16,508 nt of DNA from Flavobacterium sp. (GTDB lineage Bacteria > Bacteroidota > Bacteroidia > Flavobacteriales > Flavobacteriaceae). The translations under genes were made by a program, and so were the position numbers. The stretch spans positions 1-16,508 of the forward strand of contig JADMKR010000193.1 in NCBI GenBank assembly GCA_015478765.1, read 5' to 3'. How positions within the stretch are numbered: position 1 is the first letter of the stretch; every line of letters starts with the position of its first letter. Below the pieces are notes generated by a model that had not been told where the DNA came from, did no database searches, and saw only the letters and a list, made by a program, of their open reading frames with translations. Shown in pieces: positions 8,601 through 15,727 of this stretch.

Positions 8601-9014
8601 AACCGGTTGCAATGAGCCTGCTTTCTGATCAATTGAAGCCAGTAACAGCTCTGACTGGTTCGAATCTTCCGACAATTGCAAAAAATTCGTGAGCTTATCG
8701 CCCACTTCCGAAAAATGACTGCCAATTATTTTTGAAGCTTGCTTATAATCAATTCCTTTCTGGAGTTTAAACAATTTAAAAATCGGAAATGCAATAAAGC
8801 GCGATAACAGGAAGAGTTCAACGGCAATGAAAAGCCAAAACAGCATCGTTCGCCCCACAGGTTCAAGCCATAGAAAGTATTCCACGAAAAGTGTCAGCAA
8901 AAAATACATCAAACCAAAGCCGGTGAATAATATTACACCCCGCATCAGTTCATTTGTATAATACTTCCTGATAAAATCTTCGAGCTTATTATATATAACG
9001 TTGGAAGTGTTCAA
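5679..9014 (-). CDS. DUF4175-family large membrane protein
   Basis: 1111-residue protein of unknown function, recognisable as the Bacteroidota DUF4175 family. Predicted membrane segments lie at about 26-45, 55-76 and 152-169. A probably extracytoplasmic beta-rich part (about 190-480) follows, then a long K/E/Q-rich coiled coil (about 484-770). Next come a helical region and a Pro/Gly/Lys/Ser low-complexity stretch (about 900-985, containing KPGQKPGEKPGQKPG), and a C-terminal Q/E-rich helical part. The start is TTG (9012-9014): no ATG lies in frame upstream before a stop. The first internal ATG (8943-8945) would remove the conserved-looking N-terminus and begin only two residues before the first membrane segment. 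The predicted promoter at 9038-9066 also fits the TTG. The gene leads the operon with ybeY and mnmG. No catalytic motif is visible; a scaffold or envelope role is a guess. Confidence 0.85.
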   Translation of the reverse strand: MNTSNVIYNKLEDFIRKYYTNELMRGVILFTGFGLMYFLLTLFVEYFLWLEPVGRTMLFWLFIAVELFLLSRFIAFPIFKLFKLQKGIDYKQASKIIGSHFSEVGDKLTNFLQLSEDSNQSELLLASIDQKAGSLQPVPFRNAVNYNSNRKFIPFALIPLLLFAFFYLSGNSAVISQSLTRVVNYKQQFVPPAPFEFIVLNPQLQTEQNKDFLLRIKTQGDVVPESAMIKIGNESYFMESTKAGEFQFRIPSPVSNVAFHVEANDVTSIKYELAVVAVPTIANFEMQLNFPSYLQRKSEILKGTGNAVVPEGTRITWRMNTVATNEVVWSDADAEKFFSKDQDRFSLERSIVNNTDYQIRTSNTHVKNYEKLDYHIAVVKDQFPTIKVSNAPDSLVAGKNYVLGQVGDDYGLSKLQVVYYPKNQPSAVKRGNIAVKRDNFDQFVFAFPSALPVDPGVSYEYYFQVFDNDAFHGFKSTKSEVFSDRIQTDQEKQDQELKQQSDNIHSLEKSLDNQEKQMSELEKLQKSGKESDNLEFREQQKVNDFIKRQKQQDEMMKEFAKKLEENLDKIGTEEKDPLKEKLQERLEKSEKDLEKNQKLLDELKELNDKLNKEELFEKLDKFKQNSKNQAKNLEQLVELTKRYYVEKKAEQLADKLDKLAEKQEKLANEQQQDAQKKQEDINKEFDKIQEELSELDKQNKELKSPLDIPKDSEKEKNIDEDLKNAADELKKDNAGKAKPKQKSAAKQMKEMSKSMESAMAGGEMETLEEDVKMLRQILDNLLAFSYSQEDLMNKFRDLKRGSPSFNKNLKLQQDLRLQFKHVDDSLFAMSLRNPMIAEEVTKEIGNVHYNIEKSLESLAEAYIPKGVSHQQYAVTAANKLADFLSDILNSMQLSLSGAGMGKPKPGQSPGDMQLPDIIQKQQGLGEKMKDGMKSGDKPGQKPGEKPGQKPGQGEKGKSGEGGNSGSGNQGESDSDGEGDARAIMEIYKEQKQLREALQNELNKHGLGGAGQNALSQMKMIEKQLLNKGFNNESLQKALNLKYELLKLEKAIQQQGEEERRQAENTKKEFSNRANALPPALQEYLNSVEILNRQSLPLRSNYNRKVQEYFKQ
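6163..6210. repeat. Two tandem 24-bp imperfect repeats in the DUF4175 gene
   Basis: Units 6163-6186 and 6187-6210 each begin CCGGGTTT and differ at only a few positions; on the minus strand they encode the KPGQKPGE/KPGQKPGQ motif. This is a coding microrepeat that could change length by slippage. Confidence 0.7.
8227..8242. promoter_or_regulatory. Degenerate parS-like site, 13/16
   Basis: GCTTCCACGTGAAACG keeps the central 13 bases TTCCACGTGAAAC of parS but differs at positions 1, 2 and 16. It is inside the DUF4175 coding region, where it encodes FHVE, the same residues the perfect site encodes in YbeY. It may be a weak ParB site or an eroded one. Confidence 0.4.
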
Positions 9015-9037
9015 TTTGGAGAAATTTTTATGACCGA

Positions 9038-9066
9038 TAAAAGTACAATTTTATCTGAACTACAAA
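9038..9066 (-). promoter_or_regulatory. Promoter of the DUF4175-ybeY-mnmG operon
   Basis: Minus-strand TTTG (9066-9063), 17 bases, then TACTTTTA (9045-9038), the same -7 octamer as in the ompH-like promoter. The predicted start near 9031 leaves about 16 bases to the TTG start codon at 9014, which supports that unusual start. Confidence 0.5.
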
Positions 9067-9119
9067 ACGTTAAATTAATTACAGCCTTAGCACTGTATGA
9101 CGATGTGCATCGGTTGTCG

Positions 9120-9127
9120 TATCTTTG
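9120..9127 (+). promoter_or_regulatory. -7 promoter element of gltX
   Basis: TATCTTTG is a perfect TAnnTTTG box. The -33 region is weak (TATG at 9096-9099). Transcription would begin near 9134, so the in-frame TTG at 9125, which lies inside the box, cannot be the start, and the ATG at 9146 is favoured. Confidence 0.55.
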
Positions 9128-9145
9128 CGGCAAATTTTTCCCGAA

Positions 9146-10651
9146 ATGACCAAACCAGTCCGCGTGCGCTTTGCACCAAGTCCGACAGGCCCATTACACA
9201 TTGGAGGTGTAAGAACGGCTCTGTTTAATTACCTGTTCGCTAAAAAAAATAATGGCGTTTTCTATCTGCGGATCGAAGACACCGACCAAAACCGATATGT
9301 TGCCGGTGCCGAACAATATATTCTGGAAGCATTGGAATGGCTGGGAATTCCACCTGATGAAACTGTCGGTAAAAACGAGAAATTCGGGCCATACCGTCAA
9401 AGTGAGCGCAAGGAATTATACGGCGAATTTGCCGAAAAGCTAATCAGTTCAGGGTGGGCATACTACGCTTTCGATACCAATGAATCGCTGGATGGCCATA
9501 GGAAGGATCATGAGGAAAAAGGGAAAACTTTCATTTACAATCATCATAACCGGCTGAAACTTGACAATTCTCTTTCACTTTCGGAGGTTGAAGTAAAATC
9601 GCGAATAGCATCTGGAATGGAATACGTAATCAGGTTTAAAACTCCTGTAGATGAAACTTTGCATCTTCATGATATGATTCGTGGCGAGATAAAATTCGAT
9701 ACGAATTTGCTGGACGATAAGGTTTTATATAAAAGCGATGGCATGCCAACGTACCATTTGGCAAATATCGTAGACGATCATTTGATGGAAACCACACATG
9801 TTATCCGCGGCGAGGAATGGCTTCCTTCCATGCCACTTCATGTGCTGTTATACAGGGCATTCGACTGGGAAGCGCCTCAATTTGCTCATCTACCACTAAT
9901 TTTGAAGCCGGTCGGGAACGGGAAGTTATCAAAGCGTGATGGGGACAAACTCGGTTTTCCTGTGTTCCCTTTGGAATGGACAACGGCCGAAGGAACTTCG
10001 CCAGGCTATCGCGAAACAGGATTTTTCCCAGAAGCGGTGGTCAACTTCCTGGCGCTGCTGGGATGGAATGACGGCACCGAAAAAGAATTATTTTCTTTGG
10101 ATGAGTTGATTCAGGCGTTCGACCTCAGCCGAGTTCATAAATCGGGTGCCAAGTTCGATCCAGAAAAGAACCGATGGTTCAACCATCAATATTTGATTTT
10201 GCAGGAAGATGCGACGCTTGCAAAAGCCTACGCAGAGATTTTATCTGAAAAAGGAATCGCATTCGACGTCAACAAGCTCATCAGAATAGTATCGCTTATT
10301 AAAGAGCGTGCGCATTTCGTTTCGGAATTTTGGGAATTAAGCGATTACTTTTTTGAAGAACCAACTGAGTATGATGCCAAAGCCGCCAAGAACTGGAAAG
10401 AAGACACTCCGGAGCTGATGCGCAAATTAACCACGGTTTTGTTTAATATTCCCACCTTCACTTCAGTGAGCATCGAACTCACTGTAAAAGACTGGATGCT
10501 GGCAAATGAAATCGGAATGGGGAAAATCATGCAACCGTTGCGGTTAAGTCTTGTGGGCGCCTTAAAAGGACCCCATTTGTTCGATATAGCCGAATTACTC
10601 GGAAAAGAAGAAACCATCAGACGAATTGAGCGGGCGATTGAAGTCCTCTAG
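9146..10651 (+). CDS. gltX: Glutamyl-tRNA synthetase
   Basis: 501-residue class I aminoacyl-tRNA synthetase that charges tRNA-Glu using ATP. The N-terminus VRVRFAPSPTGPLHIGG holds the HIGH-type motif (HIGG, 18-21), RIEDTD follows, and the KMSKS-type loop is KLSKRDGDKLGFPVF (KLSKR at 260-264). The helical anticodon-binding domain fills the C-terminal part ('KSGAKFDPEKNRWFNHQYL' onward). Length is normal for GluRS. Since a complete glnS is also present in the window, this enzyme is probably discriminating for tRNA-Glu and not required to mischarge tRNA-Gln; that is inference. It is divergently transcribed from the DUF4175 operon, with a perfect -7 box 12 bases from the expected transcript start. 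The stop codon overlaps the convergent neighbour's stop. Confidence 0.97.
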   Translation: MTKPVRVRFAPSPTGPLHIGGVRTALFNYLFAKKNNGVFYLRIEDTDQNRYVAGAEQYILEALEWLGIPPDETVGKNEKFGPYRQSERKELYGEFAEKLISSGWAYYAFDTNESLDGHRKDHEEKGKTFIYNHHNRLKLDNSLSLSEVEVKSRIASGMEYVIRFKTPVDETLHLHDMIRGEIKFDTNLLDDKVLYKSDGMPTYHLANIVDDHLMETTHVIRGEEWLPSMPLHVLLYRAFDWEAPQFAHLPLILKPVGNGKLSKRDGDKLGFPVFPLEWTTAEGTSPGYRETGFFPEAVVNFLALLGWNDGTEKELFSLDELIQAFDLSRVHKSGAKFDPEKNRWFNHQYLILQEDATLAKAYAEILSEKGIAFDVNKLIRIVSLIKERAHFVSEFWELSDYFFEEPTEYDAKAAKNWKEDTPELMRKLTTVLFNIPTFTSVSIELTVKDWMLANEIGMGKIMQPLRLSLVGALKGPHLFDIAELLGKEETIRRIERAIEVL

Positions 10652-11241
10652 TTGCATTCGGTGTAAACCGGTACTTTAAGGAATTTCGACAAAGCAATAT
10701 CGACATTGTTATCAATAAGCTCATAGGCCGCTAATCGCTGCAGAACTTCAGGACATTGCTCAAAATGTTCTTTAATGGCGGCAACTGCCTCTAACCTTCG
10801 TTTCGTATTGGTGTCATCGACCGAATCAGAAAAACCTGATTCATACAGGACTTTGTTGGAAGTGTCGGCTATAATCAGTTCATGCCGGGTATATTTTTGC
10901 TCGTAGCCGCCAGCGGGACGCGTTTTGACAGTATTCATTGCCAGCAACGCTTTTCCATCCTGACGAGCCAGTACGTAATATGCCCGCTCTTTACCCGCAA
11001 CGTTGCAAACTTTTAAAATTGAATTCCCTATCCGAGCTGAATCGATTTCCTTGTATTTGAGCTTCACTGCATCTTTACCATAAGGCGTATACAATATTCG
11101 TTTGCGCGCGGGATCGACTGTTATTCCTCCTTCAGCAACAGCTATCCTGCTGCCGTCTTTTTTCTGGATATACGATTGTGCATTGGAAGGTAACGCAACA
11201 AAAACGGCAAATGCAAACATCATCAATTTCATCATAGTCAT
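10648..11241 (-). CDS. Secreted protein of unknown function
   Basis: 197 residues (195 or 194 if the third or fourth Met, at 11235 or 11232, is the true start). The N-terminus KLMMFAFAVFVALPSNAQS is a clear signal peptide with probable cleavage after NAQ, so the protein is exported, and without a lipobox Cys it is probably periplasmic or surface-located. The mature part begins 'YIQKKDGSRIAVAEGGITVDPARKRILYTPYGKDAVKLKYKEIDSARIG', a beta-rich pattern like small Bacteroidota proteins that read a 'property to be stored/displayed' repeat, but I do not recognise the family. The C-terminal third is helical, with two cysteines (in EQCPE and TECN). It starts 6 bp after the barrel gene on the same strand, so the two probably form an operon. 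It converges with gltX, the stops sharing CTAG. Confidence 0.7.
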   Translation of the reverse strand: MTMMKLMMFAFAVFVALPSNAQSYIQKKDGSRIAVAEGGITVDPARKRILYTPYGKDAVKLKYKEIDSARIGNSILKVCNVAGKERAYYVLARQDGKALLAMNTVKTRPAGGYEQKYTRHELIIADTSNKVLYESGFSDSVDDTNTKRRLEAVAAIKEHFEQCPEVLQRLAAYELIDNNVDIALSKFLKVPVYTECN

Positions 11242-11247
11242 TTTTAA

Positions 11248-11883
11248 TTATAAGTAAGCGATTATGCTACCACTCAGTATACCAAGCTTTCCGGTAAAAT
11301 TGGTTCCCAGGTCGCTGTTCACCCGGTTTAATATATTGTTTAGTCCGTATTGGTATTGTGCATTGACACGGAAATGGGTAAAGCCTGCTGTTATCCCCAC
11401 GGCACCATTTACGTTGAAAGTATTGATGTCAGTAATATCGCTTGCCTGAAGTTCTGTGCCATCAATACTATTGTCCCGATGTGAGTCGTCAATTTTCATT
11501 TTGCCGTTGACCTGCAAAACCGGCCCCGCTTCTAAGCTCAGGTGATCTGGAATTATCTTATAACTAAGCATTAGCGAAATTTGAGCACCCGACAGTTTGT
11601 AATCTACTTCCTCATTTCCGTTTAGCGGATCTGTCGTAGTCATACTAAAATTACTTTCGTTGAATTGGATGGCATATACCATATCAAAATTATTGTAGAA
11701 ATTTCCCCTGACTGACATTCCAAAATTCCACCCTAAACCCGGTTTAGTTTGAAAATCGCTGGTAATGAGTGAAGTTTGATTGATTCCACCGGCAACTCCT
11801 ATTCGGTTAGAATCACCATAATTTTGCGCCGATGTCGATAGAGCCCATGATCCTATCATCAACACCGTTAATATCTTCAACAT
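11248..11883 (-). CDS. PorT-like outer-membrane beta-barrel protein
   Basis: 211-residue predicted outer-membrane protein. Signal peptide MLKILTVLMIGSWALSTSAQN with cleavage after SAQ. The rest shows alternating polar/hydrophobic strands with Gly/aromatic turns ('GVAGGINQTSL', 'GWNFGMSVRGNFYNNFDMVYAIQFNESNFSM', 'GAQISLMLSYKIIPDHLSLEAGPVLQVNGK', 'GAVGITAGFTHFRVNAQYQYGLNNIL'), the usual pattern of the PorT/OmpA-like 8-stranded barrel family of Bacteroidota. The frame is open to 11904 through a TTG, but that TTG is part of the -7 box, so the ATG at 11881-11883 is chosen. Function is unknown; it is likely co-transcribed with the secreted protein gene downstream. Confidence 0.78.
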   Translation of the reverse strand: MLKILTVLMIGSWALSTSAQNYGDSNRIGVAGGINQTSLITSDFQTKPGLGWNFGMSVRGNFYNNFDMVYAIQFNESNFSMTTTDPLNGNEEVDYKLSGAQISLMLSYKIIPDHLSLEAGPVLQVNGKMKIDDSHRDNSIDGTELQASDITDINTFNVNGAVGITAGFTHFRVNAQYQYGLNNILNRVNSDLGTNFTGKLGILSGSIIAYL

Positions 11884-11901
11884 AATATAATCATATATCC
11901 A

Positions 11902-11909
11902 CAAACCTA
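11902..11909 (-). promoter_or_regulatory. -7 promoter element of the barrel/secreted-protein operon
   Basis: Minus-strand TAGGTTTG is a perfect TAnnTTTG box. No good -33 TTTG lies at the ideal spacing (TTAG at N22). The predicted transcript start near 11895 leaves about 12 bases to the ATG at 11883, supporting that start. Confidence 0.45.
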
Positions 11910-11953
11910 ACCTAAAATTTGTAATTTACCGACTAATTTAAACAAACATATCT

Positions 11954-12961
11954 ATGGACATTACGTTAATAATTGTGCTGGTCCTCGGACTCTTTATCTT
12001 CCTGTCGTCGTTTTTTACGGTAAAGCAGCAAACATCGGCTATCGTTGAGCGGTTTGGCCGTTTTCACAGCATCCGTCATTCGGGGTTACAACTTAAAATT
12101 CCGATTATCGATAAGATCGCGGGCAAAATCAACTTAAAAATTACTCAACTCGATGTAATTATTGAGACTAAAACGAAAGACAACGTCTTTGTAAAATTGA
12201 AGGTCTCTGTTCAATTTATGGTCATTAAAGATAAAGTATACGACGCTTTTTACCGTTTGGAATATCCGCACGACCAAATTACTGCTTATGTTTTTGATGT
12301 GGTTCGCGCCGAAGTTCCAAAATTAAAGCTTGATGATGTTTTTGAGCGCAAAGATGACATCGCGATTGCTGTTAAACGCGAACTCAACGAAGCGATGACT
12401 ACTTATGGGTACGATATCATCAATACACTTGTAACTGATATCGATCCCGATATTCAGGTCAAGAACGCAATGAACCGGATCAATGCCGCCGACCGGGAAA
12501 AAACTGCAGCCGAATTCGAAGCGGAAAGTTCCCGGATCAGGATTGTGGCTAAAGCCAAGGCGGAAGCGGAAAGCAAACGTCTCCAAGGTCAGGGTATTGC
12601 AGATCAGCGGCGGGAAATTGCGCGCGGATTGGTAGAAAGCGTTGAAGTTTTGAACAATGTTGGAATAAATTCGCAGGAAGCCTCTGCATTGATCGTAGTC
12701 ACGCAGCACTATGATACACTTCAGGCAATTGGTGCCGATGCCAATTCTAATCTGATTCTTCTTCCTAACTCGCCACAAGCGGGTAGCGATATGTTGAACA
12801 ATATGGTGGCTTCGTTCAGTGCGTCAAATCAGGTTGGTGAAATGATGAAGCAAAACAATAAGAAAAAACCAAAGCAGGATACAGGGTATAAATCAGATTA
12901 CAAACCTTATAATCCAAAAGACAATCAGGATCCGTATGGAGAAACTGAAACTGAGGAATAA
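11954..12961 (+). CDS. SPFH/band 7 (stomatin/prohibitin-like) membrane protein
   Basis: 335-residue membrane-anchored scaffold protein of the SPFH superfamily. A single N-terminal membrane segment (about 3-20) is followed by the band-7 domain ('VKQQTSAIVERFGRFHSIRHSGLQLKIPIID' through 'YGYDIINTLVTDIDPDIQVKNAMNRI', about 23-177). An Ala/Glu/Lys-rich coiled coil ('AADREKTAAEFEAESSRI...AKAEAESKRLQGQGIADQRREIARG', about 178-225) comes next, then a C-terminal domain and a Lys/Asp/Pro/Tyr-rich tail. Members oligomerise into rings at the membrane and often partner with proteases or flotillin-like domains; no NfeD or protease partner is next to it here. It is divergent from the barrel gene and ends at a bidirectional terminator. 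Domain and orientation are clear; the specific role is not. Confidence 0.92.
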   Translation: MDITLIIVLVLGLFIFLSSFFTVKQQTSAIVERFGRFHSIRHSGLQLKIPIIDKIAGKINLKITQLDVIIETKTKDNVFVKLKVSVQFMVIKDKVYDAFYRLEYPHDQITAYVFDVVRAEVPKLKLDDVFERKDDIAIAVKRELNEAMTTYGYDIINTLVTDIDPDIQVKNAMNRINAADREKTAAEFEAESSRIRIVAKAKAEAESKRLQGQGIADQRREIARGLVESVEVLNNVGINSQEASALIVVTQHYDTLQAIGADANSNLILLPNSPQAGSDMLNNMVASFSASNQVGEMMKQNNKKKPKQDTGYKSDYKPYNPKDNQDPYGETETEE

Positions 12962-12987
12962 AAAAAGAGGCTTTCGCCTCTTTTTTT
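12961..12987. terminator. Bidirectional rho-independent terminator
   Basis: AAAAAAGAGGC (12961-12971) and GCCTCTTTTTT (12976-12986) form an 11-bp stem around TTTC, with A's on one side and T's on the other. It overlaps the last base of the SPFH stop codon and lies just past the convergent ytxH-like stop at 12996, so it serves both genes. Confidence 0.9.
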
Positions 12988-12995
12988 GTGGATAA

Positions 12996-13319
12996 CTACT
13001 TTTTCATGTTAGCTGCTGCAGTTTTTAATTCCTGCAGTTTGCGTTCAAGCTTTTCAACTACTTCCGATGTCTTTCCATCGACATTGGCGACAAGCTCGTC
13101 GAAACCTGCTTCTATATCCATCGCAGAAATTTTCGAACGGAATTTATTTGATAAATCGTCAACTTTAGTTTTTAGCTCATCTATTCCTTCGCCAACATTG
13201 CGCTTGATTTTAGATCGTGTTTGTTGCCCTTTATCGGGTGCGAATAAAATTCCAACAACTGCTCCCAACGCAGCACCAGCCACAATAGCCAAAACTGCCT
13301 TACTTGAATTATTTGCCAT
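12996..13319 (-). CDS. YtxH-domain protein
   Basis: 107-residue small protein with a glycine/alanine-rich hydrophobic segment 'AVLAIVAGAALGAVVGILFAPDKG' near the N-terminus, the signature of the YtxH/gas-vesicle-like family, followed by a charged amphipathic helix-rich tail ('SKIKRNVGEGIDELKTKVDDLSNKF', 'EVVEKLERKLQELKTAAANMKK'). YtxH proteins are small stress-associated membrane proteins in other bacteria; the mechanism is unknown. It is monocistronic by layout: its own upstream region of 276 bp and a shared terminator downstream. A plus-strand open frame over the same bases is a shadow. Confidence 0.85.
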   Translation of the reverse strand: MANNSSKAVLAIVAGAALGAVVGILFAPDKGQQTRSKIKRNVGEGIDELKTKVDDLSNKFRSKISAMDIEAGFDELVANVDGKTSEVVEKLERKLQELKTAAANMKK

Positions 13320-13595
13320 AATAAATATTTATTTGATTGTTAATTCTAAAGGTACTTTAATTTTAACATTTGCTTGTTAATGCGCAGTTAAAATCGAGGT
13401 ATTTAAAGCAAAAGCAGAAAATCACTGCGTTTTAAGAACAAAAACCAACTCAGCTACACCCAATGTCCGAAAAATAAATTTATTCGATTTAATGACATCT
13501 ATTAATGTCGCTTTTTATAATTAAAAGCAATCAGATTTCATGAAGCAATCACTAATGACTATAATTAAAAAAGTGTCCTTTGCAGACACTTTTTT
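13320..13595. other. Intergenic region between ytxH-like gene and glnS
   Basis: 276 AT-rich bases with no credible gene on either strand. It holds a minus-strand -7-like box TACCTTTA (13354-13347) about 28 bases before the ytxH-like start, without a matching -33, and the glnS terminator at its right end. A 12-bp AT palindrome AATAAATTTATT lies at 13473-13484 and a weak 5-bp inverted repeat at 13494-13509; neither has a clear role. Confidence 0.6.
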
Positions 13596-13597
13596 TT
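13567..13597 (-). terminator. Rho-independent terminator of glnS
   Basis: GTGTC (13573-13577) pairs with GACAC (13585-13589), extended by flanking A/T tracts to an 11-bp stem around CTTTGCA. It overlaps the glnS stop codon (13596-13598). The near-symmetric A/T tracts could let it work in both directions. Confidence 0.85.
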
Positions 13598-15680
13598 ATA
13601 ACAGTTCCAAAACTTGGGAGTCTTTCTCCCGCGTCTTCATTTCGGATAATTGTTCCTGAAATAAATTCAGATTTTCAACATCGGATTTCAGATTTAGAAT
13701 CGACTGATATCGCACGAATGGAGATTCGCTGCGCAATGACATAGTATATAATTTCTGAAGGGTTTCAGAATTGACGTCGGCGGGGTGCAGCTTGGAATAT
13801 TTTAAAAGGAAATTAGAAAACAGCAACGAACTCTTATTATTGTTGATGTTCTTCTTTAAGGAATTTTGCAACAGGCTGAAGCTACTTACGCCTGCTAAAT
13901 TATCGGCAATTGCCGATTCGATCGCCAGTCGCTCCTCTCGAGTTTCTACTTTAAAATACTTATTCAGCTCTTTCAACGAATTATTGATAATGTTTTCTTC
14001 CTTCTTGCCCTGCTCGGCCCATGTATCGCGCAAACCAACAGTCTTATTGAAAACTAATTTTTCAGCGGTAGAATCGGCATCTACCGTGAAATAGCCCATC
14101 CGCTGAAATTGAAATTTATCTTCAATCCTGGCTTCTTTAAGACTTGGTTCAACGTAACCTGTAACTATCTTTAACGAATTGGGATTCACGAAGTCAAGGA
14201 AATTTTTTTCTTTATATGAGTCGGGTGCCTCATCTGTAAACAAACGGTCATACAATCGAATTTCTGCCTCAATCGCATGTTTGGCCGATACCCAGTGCAA
14301 TGTTGCAGGCACTTTTCGCAAGCTGGCCTCAGTACCACTTCCGCTTAAACTTTCCTTGTCGTAGGTCGCATGTATTTCGACTATATTTCCATCCGAATCT
14401 TTAACCACACTTTCCGCTTTGATTATATATGCATTTTTAAGCCGTACTTCTCCACCCAACGTTAGTCTCAGGAATTTTCCCGAGACCTGTTCCATGAAAT
14501 CGTCACGCTCTATAAATAGTGTTTGTGAAAACGGTATTTCCCTAAAACCCGCATTGGCATCTTCCTGATTATTCTCAGCAGTTAACCATTCGGTATCGGA
14601 AGGGCTGTAATTGGTAAGTACCAATTTCACGGGGTCAAGTACTGCCATAACCCGTGGAGCAATTTTATTAAGATCCTCCCTTATATAAAATTCAAGTAAT
14701 GAAACATCTATAAGATTGTCGCGCTTTGCAATGCCAATTCCGTTTGCAAAATTTCTTAAAGCAGCAGCGGTATAACCACGCCGACGAAGACCTGAAATGG
14801 TCGACATCCGTGGGTCATCCCAGCCGCTTACATATTTCTCGCTGACGAGCTGCATCAATTTGCGCTTGCTGACCACGGTGTGCGACAGATTTCGCCGGGC
14901 GAATTCACGCTGCTTAGGCCGAATCTTTTCACTATCGTAAATCTGATCCAGAAACCAGTCATACAATTCGCGATGCGGAAGAAACTCCAAAGTACAAAAT
15001 GAATGGGAAATCTGCTCCAAATAATCACTCTCGCCATGCGCCCAGTCGTACATCGGATAAATGCACCAATCGTTTCCTGTGCGATGATGATGTTTGTGAA
15101 GGATCCGGTACATAATTGGGTCACGCATCAGCATATTAGTCGATTTCATATCGATTTTCGCACGAAGAATATGCGTTCCATCGGGAAATTCACCGTTCTT
15201 CATTCGCTCAAATAAATCAAGATTTTCCTCAACGCTGCGATTGCGAAACGGGCTATCGGTACCCGGAGTAGTTGGCGTTCCTTTTTGCTCGGCCATGGCT
15301 TCAGAAGACTGACTATCGACATAAGCCTTTCCGTTCTTGATAAATTCCACTGCCCAATCATACAACTGCTGGAAATAATCGGATGCATAGCGTTCCTCTG
15401 CCCACTTATAACCAAGCCAGGAAACATCGCGTTTAATTGAATCGACAAATTCCTGCTCTTCTTTAGCCGGATTGGTGTCGTCAAAGCGCAAGTTTACCGG
15501 CGCATCGTAATCCTCACCAAGTCCGAAATTCAGCGCAATAGCACTTGCATGGCCGATATGTAAATAGCCGTTAGGTTCAGGCGGGAATCGGAATCGCAAT
15601 TTTTCATTTGGCAATCCATCTTTAAGATCCTGCTCAATTATTTGTTCTATAAAATTGAGTGATTTTTCTTCTGCTGACAT
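13596..15680 (-). CDS. glnS: Glutaminyl-tRNA synthetase with C-terminal extension
   Basis: 694-residue class I synthetase that charges tRNA-Gln directly. The catalytic core has FPPEPNGYLHIGHASA (HIGH at 41-44), the 'RFDDTNP' block, and the KMSKS-type loop VVSKRKL (SKRKL at 271-275). The beta-barrel anticodon-binding domains run to the family's usual last motif 'VGLRDTWAEQGK' (Trp554). A further 134 residues or so follow. In some bacteria this position carries a YqeY domain, but I do not see clear YqeY sequence here; the tail is helical, Asn/Ser/Leu-rich, with a HEAT-like patch 'SETLQKLYTMSLRSESP'. The start ATG at 15678-15680 sits about ten bases from the predicted transcript start. The stop overlaps a terminator, so the gene is monocistronic. 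It is divergent from folB. Confidence 0.96.
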   Translation of the reverse strand: MSAEEKSLNFIEQIIEQDLKDGLPNEKLRFRFPPEPNGYLHIGHASAIALNFGLGEDYDAPVNLRFDDTNPAKEEQEFVDSIKRDVSWLGYKWAEERYASDYFQQLYDWAVEFIKNGKAYVDSQSSEAMAEQKGTPTTPGTDSPFRNRSVEENLDLFERMKNGEFPDGTHILRAKIDMKSTNMLMRDPIMYRILHKHHHRTGNDWCIYPMYDWAHGESDYLEQISHSFCTLEFLPHRELYDWFLDQIYDSEKIRPKQREFARRNLSHTVVSKRKLMQLVSEKYVSGWDDPRMSTISGLRRRGYTAAALRNFANGIGIAKRDNLIDVSLLEFYIREDLNKIAPRVMAVLDPVKLVLTNYSPSDTEWLTAENNQEDANAGFREIPFSQTLFIERDDFMEQVSGKFLRLTLGGEVRLKNAYIIKAESVVKDSDGNIVEIHATYDKESLSGSGTEASLRKVPATLHWVSAKHAIEAEIRLYDRLFTDEAPDSYKEKNFLDFVNPNSLKIVTGYVEPSLKEARIEDKFQFQRMGYFTVDADSTAEKLVFNKTVGLRDTWAEQGKKEENIINNSLKELNKYFKVETREERLAIESAIADNLAGVSSFSLLQNSLKKNINNNKSSLLFSNFLLKYSKLHPADVNSETLQKLYTMSLRSESPFVRYQSILNLKSDVENLNLFQEQLSEMKTREKDSQVLELL

Positions 15681-15697
15681 AGGTTTGTGTAAAGTTG

Positions 15698-15727
15698 CAA
15701 AGGTATTAAATTGTGGTCAACGCCAAT
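15698..15727 (-). promoter_or_regulatory. Promoter of glnS
   Basis: Minus-strand ATTG (15727-15724), 18 bases, then TACCTTTG (15705-15698), a perfect -7 box. The predicted start near 15691 leaves a leader of about ten bases before the glnS ATG. Confidence 0.65.

Noticed and set aside
12323..12778. 151-codon minus-strand open frame opposite the SPFH gene
   Set aside because: It lies wholly within a well-supported SPFH coding region and has no recognisable domain.
12988..13380. 130-codon plus-strand open frame opposite the ytxH-like gene
   Set aside because: Starts in the bidirectional terminator and covers the clear YtxH domain antisense; a shadow.
13494..13509. GACAT/ATGTC inverted repeat in the ytxH-glnS gap
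   Set aside because: Five weak pairs; likely chance in AT-rich sequence.
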